Source of the DNA: an uncultured Clostridia bacterium
GTDB lineage: Bacteria; Bacillota; Clostridia; Lachnospirales; Lachnospiraceae
Assembly: GCA_947088195.1 (NCBI GenBank)
Contig: CAMUFS010000018.1
Location: 1-17,936 of the forward strand
Length of the DNA stretch: 17,936 bases
Direction of reading: 5' to 3'
Below the pieces are notes generated by a model. That model saw only the letters and a program-made list of their open reading frames with translations. It was not told where the DNA came from and ran no database searches. Below, piece by piece: positions 1 through 6,818 of the stretch. The number at the start of each line of letters is the position of its first letter. Within the stretch, counting starts at the first letter, position 1. A program made the position numbers and the translations under genes.

Positions 1-518
1 AATAAAAGCCCAGCCATAGATAAAATAATGACGTTAAGTCCTAGAACAAGGTTCCATGAATCTACGCCTCTTTTGGAGGAAAGATAGATGGAGATAAAAT
101 CTGTGCCGCCAGTTGTCGCATTCATAAGCAGGCACAGACTGATGACAAGACCATTGATAATACCACCAAATACACTGATGAGTAAAGTATCATATGTAAT
201 CGCATAAGCGGGGATAATATCTGTCAGCACACTGGTTAGTATAATCATCAGACAAGAATAAAGGGTAAATTTTTTCCCAATAAAACGAAATCCAATATAG
301 ATAGGAATTGCATTGAGGAGCAGGTTAATCGCTGTATATGGGAGCGTGATTTGAAAAAAGATCTCAAATACTCTCTGAATCAGTATAGTAAGCCCTGTTG
401 CACCTCCCGGATACAATCCCCCTGCCCGCACAAAAGTCTTTATATTAACTGCCATAAGAATGGCGGCAAAGCATATTACAATAATTCGTTTGCCATCCTT
501 TTTTAAATCAAATTCCAT
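1..518 (-). CDS. YitT family membrane protein (C-terminus outside the window)
   Basis: This is the N-terminal ~172 codons of a polytopic membrane protein, cut off by the left edge of the window. The start ATG (516-518) follows a strong AGGAGG site. My translation begins MEFDLKKDGKRIIVICFAA and shows about five hydrophobic segments. The motif GGLYPGGATGLT after the first helix and GGTDFIS before the fifth are typical of the YitT/DUF161 family. Full-length members have a C-terminal soluble DUF2179 domain, which would lie beyond position 1. The function of the family is poorly defined; a transport role is only presumed. It is the only gene reading leftward from the promoter at 621-649. Confidence 0.85.
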   Translation of the reverse strand, partial: MEFDLKKDGKRIIVICFAAILMAVNIKTFVRAGGLYPGGATGLTILIQRVFEIFFQITLPYTAINLLLNAIPIYIGFRFIGKKFTLYSCLMIILTSVLTDIIPAYAITYDTLLISVFGGIINGLVISLCLLMNATTGGTDFISIYLSSKRGVDSWNLVLGLNVIILSMAGLL

Positions 519-565
519 GAGTTATTCCTCCTAGTTTCATCTCTGGTATTTTACCAATAATTATA

Positions 566-605
566 AAGCCAGAATAACCTATATATTTTGGTTAAGAGGC
601 TTTTT
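566..605. promoter_or_regulatory. Two-part stem-loop in the YitT leader; U-tract on the plus strand
   Basis: AAGCC (566-570) pairs with GGCTT (598-602), and inside it TAACC (575-579) pairs with GGTTA (590-594). On the plus strand the stem runs into TTTTT, so it resembles an intrinsic terminator, but no plus-strand gene lies upstream. On the minus strand it lies in the predicted 5' leader of the YitT gene, where it could be an attenuator or operator. A small TGGTA/TACCA hairpin follows in the same leader. Function unknown. Confidence 0.4.
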
Positions 606-620
606 GTCGTATCCTGACTT

Positions 621-649
621 ATTATATCATGTAGCTTAAAGGTTCTCAA
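621..649 (-). promoter_or_regulatory. Sigma-A-type promoter for the YitT gene
   Basis: Reading leftward, TTGAGA (644-649) and TATAAT (621-626) are separated by exactly 17 nt. The predicted transcript starts near 614 and has a leader of about 95 nt before the ATG at 518. The match is seen directly; activity is inferred. Confidence 0.6.
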
Positions 650-658
650 TCATTTTTT

Positions 659-684
659 ATATGCCAAATAAAGTGGCATATTTT
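659..684 (+). terminator. Terminator-like hairpin with plus-strand U-tract
   Basis: ATATGCCA (659-666) and TGGCATAT (674-681) form an 8-bp perfect stem with a 7-nt loop, followed on the plus strand by TTTT. No plus-strand gene upstream would need it, and it sits just upstream of the YitT promoter. It could be a relic, part of a small RNA, or an operator. Confidence 0.35.
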
Positions 685-707
685 CTCTGCACAGGTCTAT
701 GCATAAT

Positions 708-736
708 AAATGGACGGCGCAGTGTACCGTCCATTT
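708..736 (-). terminator. Probable terminator of the DUF2508 gene
   Basis: AAATGGACGG (708-717) and CCGTCCATTT (727-736) form a perfect 10-bp stem with a 9-nt loop. It lies about 30 nt past the stop codon of the leftward DUF2508 gene. Downstream on that strand the sequence is T-rich (ATTTATTAT) but has no clean U-run, so termination is likely rather than certain. Confidence 0.5.
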
Positions 737-768
737 GTCAATTAATGGATTTTTGCAAAAGATATGTC

Positions 769-1002
769 TTATAATATGGACTGGTATCCTTTGGCAGATA
801 TGTTCGATTGTTTTGCTTTCTCTAAAAGAAATTTATAACGCATTTGCACTGCTTGTAATTCATAAATGTAACAGTCTATCAGATCCGGCTCAACCACATT
901 TTCAAAATTGGAACGTGCAGAATCCAATGCCCATTTGGTTTTTTCCAGCTCATTCAGCAGATGACATTCATCATAAGCCAGAGCGACAGTTTTTTGTTTC
1001 AT
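769..1002 (-). CDS. DUF2508 (YaaL-like) small protein
   Basis: This is a 77-residue soluble, mostly helical protein with no membrane segment. The stretch around residues 33-64 (FENVVEPDLIDCYIYELQ, then MRYKFLLEKAK) matches the conserved core of the DUF2508/YaaL family, in which PDLIDxxIY and RYxxLLxxAK recur. The start is backed by AGGAGG about 7 nt upstream. In Bacillus subtilis yaaL lies directly upstream of bofA in the same orientation. Here the BofA-like gene starts 91 bp away on the opposite strand. Function is unknown. Confidence 0.75.
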   Translation of the reverse strand: MKQKTVALAYDECHLLNELEKTKWALDSARSNFENVVEPDLIDCYIYELQAVQMRYKFLLEKAKQSNISAKGYQSIL

Positions 1003-1093
1003 ACGATCACCTCCTGTTAGCAGTATAGTCCTAAAATTGGTAAATTATACATACAATGGTAATAAAAAGAAGACAAGAAAAAAGGAGGACAAC

Positions 1094-1369
1094 ATGGAAA
1101 ATCAGGTTTTAATTGGAATTATAATACTAAGTGCGGCAATATTTGTGATAGCGACTATATTTTATTATCCTGATATATTAAAAAAAATATTGCTTCGTCT
1201 AGGGGTAGGAATTACAGGGATAGTAGGAGTGAATTACTGCCTGTCACTTATCGGGGCTGGATTATATGTAGGGGTAAATCCATTATCGGTTCTGGTACTG
1301 CTCTTCCTTGGGGGACCGGGAGTGGTATTGTTGTATGGAATAGAAGCATATGGAAAATTTTTTCTATAA
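1094..1369 (+). CDS. BofA-like pro-sigma-K processing inhibitor family protein
   Basis: This is a 91-residue, very hydrophobic protein with two or three predicted membrane segments. The C-terminal part (LFLGGPGVVLLYGIEAYGKFFL is split here as LFLGGPG, then a hydrophobic run ending in KFFL) resembles the end of B. subtilis BofA, which carries GIPG and ends in KQFIL. In Bacillus, BofA holds the sigma-K processing protease SpoIVFB inactive in the mother-cell forespore membrane. Clostridia often keep BofA-like proteins without that circuit, so the exact role is unsure. I chose the ATG at 1094 because it has AAAGGAGG at normal spacing; an upstream in-frame GTG-like extension has no such site. Confidence 0.78.
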   Translation: MENQVLIGIIILSAAIFVIATIFYYPDILKKILLRLGVGITGIVGVNYCLSLIGAGLYVGVNPLSVLVLLFLGGPGVVLLYGIEAYGKFFL

Positions 1370-1380
1370 AGATCAAATAC

Positions 1381-1396
1381 ATAAAGTATACTTTAT
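1381..1396. repeat. 16-bp perfect palindrome after the BofA-like gene
   Basis: ATAAAGTATACTTTAT is identical to its reverse complement and starts 11 nt after the BofA-like stop codon. It is AT-rich and has no adjacent U-tract, so it does not look like a terminator. It could be a binding site for a dimeric protein; this is speculative. Confidence 0.45.
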
Positions 1397-1428
1397 ATAA
1401 AATAATGCGATAGGGCAAACATCGTTAT

Positions 1429-1497
1429 ATCATGTTTGAGTGTGGTTCGCTCGGAGAATCGAATGACTTGGTTCTGCGAACCATTTTCAAGCATGAT
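1429..1497. other. Long compound hairpin of unknown function
   Basis: Three nested helices form one rod. The outer helix is 11 bp (1429-1439 with 1487-1497, one G-U). After a 3x3 internal loop comes a perfect 8-bp helix, TGGTTCGC (1443-1450) with GCGAACCA (1476-1483). After a 4-nt bulge comes a 6-bp helix, 1455-1460 with 1470-1475, one G-U, and a 9-nt loop. No U-tract follows, so a standard terminator is unlikely. Candidates are a structured RNA, a BofA transcript 3' element, or a small MITE/REP-like repeat. Only one copy is visible here. Confidence 0.6.
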
Positions 1498-1606
1498 TCT
1501 ATTATTGTCATTTATTGACTATGCGAAGTTTATAATTGCTATATGTTTTTTAGCAGAAACAGGGTGACAAAGAAAAATCAAATTTTACAATATTTGGAAA
1601 AAATGC

Positions 1607-1635
1607 TTTACAAATCTTTATAGATCTGCTACAAT
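1607..1635 (+). promoter_or_regulatory. Sigma-A-type promoter of the Tad/Flp run
   Basis: TTTACA (1607-1612) and TACAAT (1630-1635) are separated by exactly 17 nt. The predicted start point is near 1642, giving a leader of about 90 nt before the first gene. The rest of the 1370-1732 gap holds the palindrome and hairpin listed separately and weak short inverted repeats. I recognise no riboswitch. Confidence 0.65.
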
Positions 1636-1732
1636 AAGAACACATTCATTTTATATCATTTTTTCATGCCGGTTTCGGTGCGATTTTCCATTAAGCTTTG
1701 CAAAATTAAATTTAATAAAGGAGGAGGAACAG

Positions 1733-2236
1733 ATTTTAAAGATCTTTTTATCATGTATTGTTATTGTAGCAGTTATTTATGACGTAAGAAATTATAAGAT
1801 TCCAAATAATCTGATCTTATTGAGCTATATGCTTGCTTTTTTGATGCGTGTCTGGTTGGGATGGCTGGGTATTGTGAGTGTTCTTGCTGGAGCATTGTCC
1901 CCGATCTTAAGCTTGATTCTTTTACAGCGGCTGGGTGTGATTGGAGGCGGGGATGTCAAGCTTTTGTCTGTAGTAGGAGGTTTTTTGGGTGTAAAAAGAG
2001 GTATGCTTTGTGTTCTAGTTTCTCTATTTTTTGGGGCTGTTCTTTCTTTTCTCTCGCTTCTTTGGCATAAGAACGGCAGAGCTCGCATCGCTTTTTTTCT
2101 AAATTATATTCAAGCTGTGGTTCACACAGGAACATTGACTCCCTATTATCGGCCGGAGAAGGACGGATATTCTGGCACAATACATTTTTCTATAGCAATT
2201 ATGCTTGCGGTGTGGTCTGTGTTGTGGTTGTTATAA
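1733..2236 (+). CDS. Prepilin peptidase, A24 family (TadV/CpaA-like), apparent ATT start
   Basis: This membrane aspartic protease should cleave class III leader peptides of the Flp pilin and pseudopilins. Both catalytic motifs are present: YDVRNYKIPN with Asp17 after the first helix, and GGGDVKL with Asp74. The length of 167 residues suits the short, methylase-less A24 type. No ATG, GTG or TTG occurs in frame until a TTG at 1820, which would delete the first helix and Asp17. The ATT at 1733 sits 8 nt after AGGAGG (1719-1724), so it is the best start. It is the first gene after the promoter at 1607-1635 and lies 19 bp before the TadZ-like gene. A sequencing error creating the ATT is an alternative. 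Confidence 0.82.
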   Translation: MLKIFLSCIVIVAVIYDVRNYKIPNNLILLSYMLAFLMRVWLGWLGIVSVLAGALSPILSLILLQRLGVIGGGDVKLLSVVGGFLGVKRGMLCVLVSLFFGAVLSFLSLLWHKNGRARIAFFLNYIQAVVHTGTLTPYYRPEKDGYSGTIHFSIAIMLAVWSVLWLL

Positions 2237-2255
2237 AAGGAAGGAGAAGAATAGA

Positions 2256-3290
2256 ATGAATAAAATATTTGCCATATGCGATACAGACAGGCTTTATGTG
2301 AAAAATCTGATACAGTATATGAATAGCAGACAGAAGATTCCACTAAATCTTCAGGCATTTACTTCACCAGAGCTTCTTAAGGAATATGCGGCAAGAAATG
2401 CAATCGAGCTTTTATTAATATCGGCGGAAGCGATGGATGAGGAGATCGCGGGCCTGAATATAGGAAAAATTGTGTTGTTGACGGAAGATGGAGCGGTGGG
2501 GTTAAAGGGATTTCCCTCGGTGAATCGCTATCAAGCCTCAGGAAGCTTGGTTCAGGAGGTTATGGCCCATTATGAGACGGGAAATCTTGCTGTTGCGTAT
2601 GCGGCAGCAAAGATGGCAACCACACATCTAATAGGAGTCTATTCTCCTATTAAGCGGTGTGGAAAAACGGCTTTTTCGCTTGCGCTTGGCGCGGTGTATG
2701 CAAGGACAAGCCGGGTGCTCTATGTAAACTTAGAAGATTTTTCGGGATTTCGGAGTCTTTTGGGGCGGGAATATCGCATGGATATATCGGATTTGCTCTA
2801 TTTTTACCGGGAGGAGAAGCAGGGAATGTTAGGAAAAATAGAGGAAGTGACGGAAAAATTTAATACGATTAGTTATCTCCCACCGGCTATGTGTCCCGCG
2901 GATATTAAGTCTGTTCAGCCAGAGGAGTGGAAGGAATGGTTTATACTTCTGCTGCAGAGTCATTTTGAGGTTATTATTGTGGAGCCAGGGGATTGTGTGA
3001 ATGGCTTGGAGGAGATTCTTGCACTGTGCAGCAAAATCTATATGCCAGTGTTAAAGGATAAAACTTCTGTGGCAAAGCTAAAGGAATATGAGGAGTATTT
3101 ACAGCTTGCCGGCTGGGAGGGACTTGCGAGCAAAATAGTGAAACAGCCAATGCCATATAGAGATGAGCAGTTTGAGCAGGACGCTTTGGAAGGAGAATAT
3201 GCGGCAGACAAGGGACTTTTTGAATATATGGAATCGGAGGAATTGAGACAGCTTGTAGATGGGCTGATTCAGGAGGAGGAATATGGTTGA
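2256..3290 (+). CDS. TadZ/CpaE-like P-loop ATPase of the Tad pilus
   Basis: This 344-residue cytoplasmic protein has an N-terminal receiver-like half (about 1-115) and a C-terminal MinD/ParA-like half. The nucleotide-binding loop at about residues 129-140 reads YSPIKRCGKTAF, with the GKT of Walker A at 136-138. The extra lysine of canonical deviant Walker A loops (KGGxGKT) is displaced by one position. LYVNLEDFSG (155-164) occupies the switch/Walker A' region. TadZ proteins localise the pilus machine to the cell pole. The ATG at 2256 follows GGAAGGAGAAG. The last codons overlap the next gene by 8 bp, suggesting coupled translation. Assignment as TadZ rests on domain type and position rather than a diagnostic motif. 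Confidence 0.75.
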   Translation: MNKIFAICDTDRLYVKNLIQYMNSRQKIPLNLQAFTSPELLKEYAARNAIELLLISAEAMDEEIAGLNIGKIVLLTEDGAVGLKGFPSVNRYQASGSLVQEVMAHYETGNLAVAYAAAKMATTHLIGVYSPIKRCGKTAFSLALGAVYARTSRVLYVNLEDFSGFRSLLGREYRMDISDLLYFYREEKQGMLGKIEEVTEKFNTISYLPPAMCPADIKSVQPEEWKEWFILLLQSHFEVIIVEPGDCVNGLEEILALCSKIYMPVLKDKTSVAKLKEYEEYLQLAGWEGLASKIVKQPMPYRDEQFEQDALEGEYAADKGLFEYMESEELRQLVDGLIQEEEYG

Positions 3291-4488
3291 GAAGGTTAGA
3301 AAGGAGGTTTTGGGCAGGCTCGATCAGACCAAGGAGCTTAGTGATGAGGAAATATGGAGCTGCATTGATGGCGTGATTGTGGAGTATAGCAAATCACAAT
3401 ATATTCCTCTGTCAAAGCGCAGCCAGATAAGAAAGGGAGTATTTGATTCCTTGCGGCGGCTTGATATTTTGCAGGAGCTTTTGGAAGATGGGGAGATCAC
3501 GGAGATTATGGTGAATGGATGTGAGGATATTTTTGTGGAGCGCAAAGGGGGTCTTGAAAAGCTGGATCGGCATTTTGCCTCAAGGGAGAGGCTGTCGGAT
3601 GTAATTCAGCTTATGGTGGCAAAGGTCAACCGCCGTGTAAATGAAGCTTCGCCCATTGTAGATTCCAGATTGGAGGATGGTTCAAGAGTGAATGTGGTGC
3701 TGAATCCTGTCGCGCTTAACGGCCCAATTATCACAGTTAGAAAATTCCCTCAAAAGCCAGTGACAATGGAGATGTTAATTGCGTGGGATGCCGTCAGCAG
3801 GGAGGCAGCAGAGATGCTCAAGGATATGGTGATGGCGGGCTATAATATTATTGTATGTGGAGGGACCGGTTCTGGAAAAACCACTTTTTTAAATGCGATG
3901 TCTGATTTTATTCCCAAGGAGGAACGTATTATCACTATAGAGGACAGTGCAGAGCTTCAGATTAAGGGCGTGCCGAATCTGGTTCGTCTGGAAACAAGAA
4001 ATGCAACATCCGAAGGGCAGCACTCTATTTCCATACGTGATCTAATACGGACAAGCTTGCGTATGCGGCCAGATCGAATTATCGTCGGAGAGGTCAGAGG
4101 GGAGGAGGCAGTTGATCTATTACAGAGCATGAATACGGGCCATGATGGGGCGATGTCTAGCGGGCACAGCAACAGCTCTTTGGATATGCTGAGGCGTTTG
4201 GAGACTATGGTGCTTATGGGGCTGGATATGCCGATTCAGGCCATACGAGGGCAGATTACCTCCGCGGTAGATATTTTGATTCATCTGGGAAGGCTTAGGG
4301 ATAAAAGTCGCAGAGTTCTTGAGATTGCGGAGGTACTTCCACTACAAGAGGATAATTTTCAGATTAACCAGATTTTTTGGTTTGAGGAGACTTCACAGGA
4401 GGAGGGACGAATTATTGGGCAGCTTTCAGGGGGAAGAGAGAGGCTTAAGGATAGGAGGAAGCTTGCAATGGCAGGGATTTGCTGGTAG
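3283..4488 (+). CDS. cpaF: CpaF/TadA secretion-type ATPase
   Basis: This 401-residue hexameric motor ATPase powers Tad/Flp pilus assembly at the cytoplasmic face. All hallmarks are visible: Walker A GGTGSGKTT (193-201), the Asp box RIITIEDSAEL (215-225), the Walker B region RIIVGEVRG (265-273), and the His box GHDGAMSSGHSNS (287-299). The N-terminal ~150 residues match the family's regulatory domain (EITEIMVNG, SRVNVVLNP). The ATG follows AGGAGGAGG. The stop codon lies inside the start region of tadB (about 26 bp overlap), as expected for an ATPase co-translated with its platform protein. Confidence 0.95.
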   Translation: MVEKVRKEVLGRLDQTKELSDEEIWSCIDGVIVEYSKSQYIPLSKRSQIRKGVFDSLRRLDILQELLEDGEITEIMVNGCEDIFVERKGGLEKLDRHFASRERLSDVIQLMVAKVNRRVNEASPIVDSRLEDGSRVNVVLNPVALNGPIITVRKFPQKPVTMEMLIAWDAVSREAAEMLKDMVMAGYNIIVCGGTGSGKTTFLNAMSDFIPKEERIITIEDSAELQIKGVPNLVRLETRNATSEGQHSISIRDLIRTSLRMRPDRIIVGEVRGEEAVDLLQSMNTGHDGAMSSGHSNSSLDMLRRLETMVLMGLDMPIQAIRGQITSAVDILIHLGRLRDKSRRVLEIAEVLPLQEDNFQINQIFWFEETSQEEGRIIGQLSGGRERLKDRRKLAMAGICW

Positions 4489-5188
4489 ACTTCTGGGAGT
4501 TGGCAAAACAGTGATAGTGTTTTTTGTATTTGCATGGCTTTTTTATGACACATGGCTGGCAGTGCTGCTCTTTTTACCGTTGACTAGAGCGGTAGGCAGA
4601 TATATCAGAAAGCTGGACACAAGAAAAAAGCTGGATGAGGGCCGGATTCAGTTTCGAGATTTTCTAAATTCCTTGACAGCTTCTATGCACACGGGTTATG
4701 CAGTTGAAAATGCCATTGCGGAGGCATATCATGAGCTTTCGGATCTGTATGGAAAAAATGCATTGATACCAAAAGAATTGGAGCGTGCGTTAAGGCAGAT
4801 GAAGCTGAATCGTCCTGCCGAGGAGGTGTTGGAGGAGTTTGGAAGGCGGAGTGGTCTGGAGGATGCAAGAAATTTTGCGAGTATTTTTAAGATTGCAAAG
4901 AGAAGCAGTGGAAATCTGGCAGCAATTATGGCAAATACAGCAGAGACAATCGGAAAGAAATTAGAAACACAGAGAGAGATACAGATGCTTGTGCAGGAGA
5001 AAAGATATGAGCAGAAGGTAATGAATATTATGCCACTTGCGATGATCTGTTATCTGCGCATGGGAAATGGGGAGTTTATGAATATTTTATATACCACTTT
5101 CGCGGGAAGAGTGATTATGACGGTATGTCTGTTGGTTTATCTGACATCTTATTATTTGGCAGAAAAAATAGTGGATATTAAAATATAA
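4463..5188 (+). CDS. tadB: TadB-like inner-membrane platform protein (T2SSF domain)
   Basis: This type II secretion F-domain protein should form the membrane platform with TadC. Residues 10-47 hold two hydrophobic segments. The cytoplasmic helical T2SSF region spans about 60-185 and includes RDFLNSLTASMHTGYAVENA, and FKIAKRSSGNLAAIM at 142-156. Two more helices follow at about 185-235. The frame stays open upstream to 4319 inside cpaF, but that part is an out-of-frame reading of cpaF. I chose the TTG at 4463 because AGGAGG lies just upstream (4-nt spacer, short). With it the protein is 241 residues. Confidence 0.85.
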   Translation: MQWQGFAGRLLGVGKTVIVFFVFAWLFYDTWLAVLLFLPLTRAVGRYIRKLDTRKKLDEGRIQFRDFLNSLTASMHTGYAVENAIAEAYHELSDLYGKNALIPKELERALRQMKLNRPAEEVLEEFGRRSGLEDARNFASIFKIAKRSSGNLAAIMANTAETIGKKLETQREIQMLVQEKRYEQKVMNIMPLAMICYLRMGNGEFMNILYTTFAGRVIMTVCLLVYLTSYYLAEKIVDIKI

Positions 5189-5212
5189 TTTAGCGAAAAG
5201 GAAGGATCGGGA

Positions 5213-6577
5213 ATGGTGATAGCCATAGGAGTGGCAGGAATATTGGTGGCAGTTATTGGGCTGTGTCTGCTGGGAAGAAAGAGGGAGTGGAAACGTTGTC
5301 CGCCAGTCGGTTTGTCCTGTCAGGACGCCATCGCTTATCTAAATCCGGGAAAAAGCCAGCAGAAGGAAAGAGAACAGCTCTGGAAGAAAAAACTTATGTC
5401 TGGTCTATGGGTACTTCTTGGAGGATCGGTGGTGTTGCTGCTTCAAGGATTTCTTCGTACATCAACCTCTGATTATGCTCCTATTTTGCAGATTGAGCGG
5501 CCAGAACCTGGTGAGGGAAAACAGAAGATTGCGTTGAGTGCATGGATTATGGAGGAGGAGTTTCCACTTACGATTGAGGTGAAGGAAAGAGTGCCCCAAG
5601 CGGAGGAGGCACAGAAGGCGATAGAGAAAAGCTATCTGCTGCTTACAGAGAGAATACTTGGGGGAAATCTTTCTCTTGATGAGGTGCGGACGTCGTTGAA
5701 GCTAGAAAATTATATAGAGGAAACAGCTTGTAGTGTATTTTGGCAGATCGATAATACGGACCGGATAGATAGAAGTGGGCGTGTGCATGCGGAGGGACTC
5801 TCAGAAAAGGAGCTTGTAAATTTGACAGCAGAGATCTCTTTTGGAGGATATAAGAAAGCATATGTCTTTTGTGCGACTGTAATGCCAGAAATTCTCACAG
5901 AAGAGGAGAGGCTAGTTCAAGAAATAAGACGAAGGGTACAGCTTAGAGAGGAGGCAGATGACGGGGCAAAGAGCTTTTTTCTGCCAGAAGAGATAGGCGG
6001 TGCAGCAGTAGAATATCGTGTTCCGCGGCAGGATCAGAGTTATCTTCTCTGTGTATTAGTAGTGGTTATGGCAGTGCTTTGTACATTTTTGCCAGATCAG
6101 AAAGTGATACAGCAAAAAAAGGAAAAAGAGGAGGAGCTTGCTATAGCCTATCCTGAGATTGTATCAAAGCTTTGTCTGCTTATTGGTTCAGGTCTTACTG
6201 TGAGAGGGGCATGGGAGCGGATTATCAAAGATTATCGGGAGGATCAAAGCTTTAATTATGCCTATGAGGAGATGCTGCTTACATATTATGAACTGGATCG
6301 CGGAATGCCGGAAGGAAAAGCATATTCTGCATTTGGCAAGCGATGCCGGCTGTCAGGGTATCGAAAGCTGGGAAGCTTGTTAGAGCAGAATCTAAAAAAA
6401 GGAACAGCGGGTCTGCTTGCACTTTTGCAGGAAGAAACATGGCAGGCATTTGAGGATAGACGGGCATTTGCCGTCAAACTGGCACAGGAGGCAGGGACAA
6501 GGCTTCTGATGCCTATGTTGATGCTTTTGCTGGTGGTCCTTGTAATCTGTATTGCTCCTGCGATTATGAGCTTTTAG
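5213..6577 (+). CDS. tadC: TadC-like platform protein with a large extracytoplasmic insertion
   Basis: This 454-residue protein has the C-terminal half of a TadC/T2SSF protein. A helix at 277-293 is followed by a cytoplasmic helical domain (about 296-428) containing AIAYPEIVSKLCLLIGSGLT, and a terminal helix at 431-452. N-terminal to it are helices at 2-20 and 64-82. Between 83 and 276 lies a ~195-residue soluble segment, rich in Glu and Lys, that the topology places outside the membrane. It includes a potential amphipathic region (126-165) and QIDNTDRIDRSGRVHAEGLS around 178-197. Classical TadC proteins are about 300 residues and lack this segment, which I do not recognise. The ATG at 5213 has a moderate GGAAGGA site. 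It lies 24 bp after tadB. Confidence 0.82.
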   Translation: MVIAIGVAGILVAVIGLCLLGRKREWKRCPPVGLSCQDAIAYLNPGKSQQKEREQLWKKKLMSGLWVLLGGSVVLLLQGFLRTSTSDYAPILQIERPEPGEGKQKIALSAWIMEEEFPLTIEVKERVPQAEEAQKAIEKSYLLLTERILGGNLSLDEVRTSLKLENYIEETACSVFWQIDNTDRIDRSGRVHAEGLSEKELVNLTAEISFGGYKKAYVFCATVMPEILTEEERLVQEIRRRVQLREEADDGAKSFFLPEEIGGAAVEYRVPRQDQSYLLCVLVVVMAVLCTFLPDQKVIQQKKEKEEELAIAYPEIVSKLCLLIGSGLTVRGAWERIIKDYREDQSFNYAYEEMLLTYYELDRGMPEGKAYSAFGKRCRLSGYRKLGSLLEQNLKKGTAGLLALLQEETWQAFEDRRAFAVKLAQEAGTRLLMPMLMLLLVVLVICIAPAIMSF

Positions 6578-6593
6578 GAGGGAGGTGAGACAT

Positions 6594-6773
6594 ATGACAA
6601 TGCGCTGGGTAAAAGAATTTTGGCAAGATGAAAGTGGAATTGGAGTGGTTGAGATGATACTGATTTTAGTGGTTTTAATTGGTCTAGTGCTAATTTTTAA
6701 GGATCAGCTAGGATCTTTAGTCAATGGTATTTTCAAGGAAATACAGTCAAAGACAAATTCTGTTTATTCGTAA
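6594..6773 (+). CDS. flp: Flp1-family type IVb pilin (major pilin candidate)
   Basis: This small 59-residue prepilin has a 15-residue charged leader ending in DESG, then IGVVEMILILVVLIGLVLIF. Cleavage between Gly15 and Ile16 puts Glu20 at +5, the conserved class III prepilin arrangement. The mature pilin would be 44 residues, with a basic/amide-rich tail ending in NSVYS. It matches the Flp1-like family of Clostridia. The ATG at 6594 lies 8 nt after GGAGG, while an upstream GTG at 6585 overlaps that site and is unlikely. It sits 16 bp after tadC. Confidence 0.9.
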   Translation: MTMRWVKEFWQDESGIGVVEMILILVVLIGLVLIFKDQLGSLVNGIFKEIQSKTNSVYS

Positions 6774-6818
6774 TCAAGGTTCTTGAAAAATCACAGTTTT
6801 TGGGAAAAGAGGCATAAG

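Noticed and set aside
699..1028. 109-codon plus-strand frame opposite the DUF2508 gene
   Set aside because: It overlaps the minus-strand gene that has a family match and a strong AGGAGG site; this frame has neither and runs through a terminator hairpin.
1640..1732. Possible riboswitch in the leader of the pilus operon (a c-di-GMP switch would make sense)
   Set aside because: I could find only a 3-4 bp CCG/CGG hairpin and none of the conserved GEMM core; too little structure to claim.
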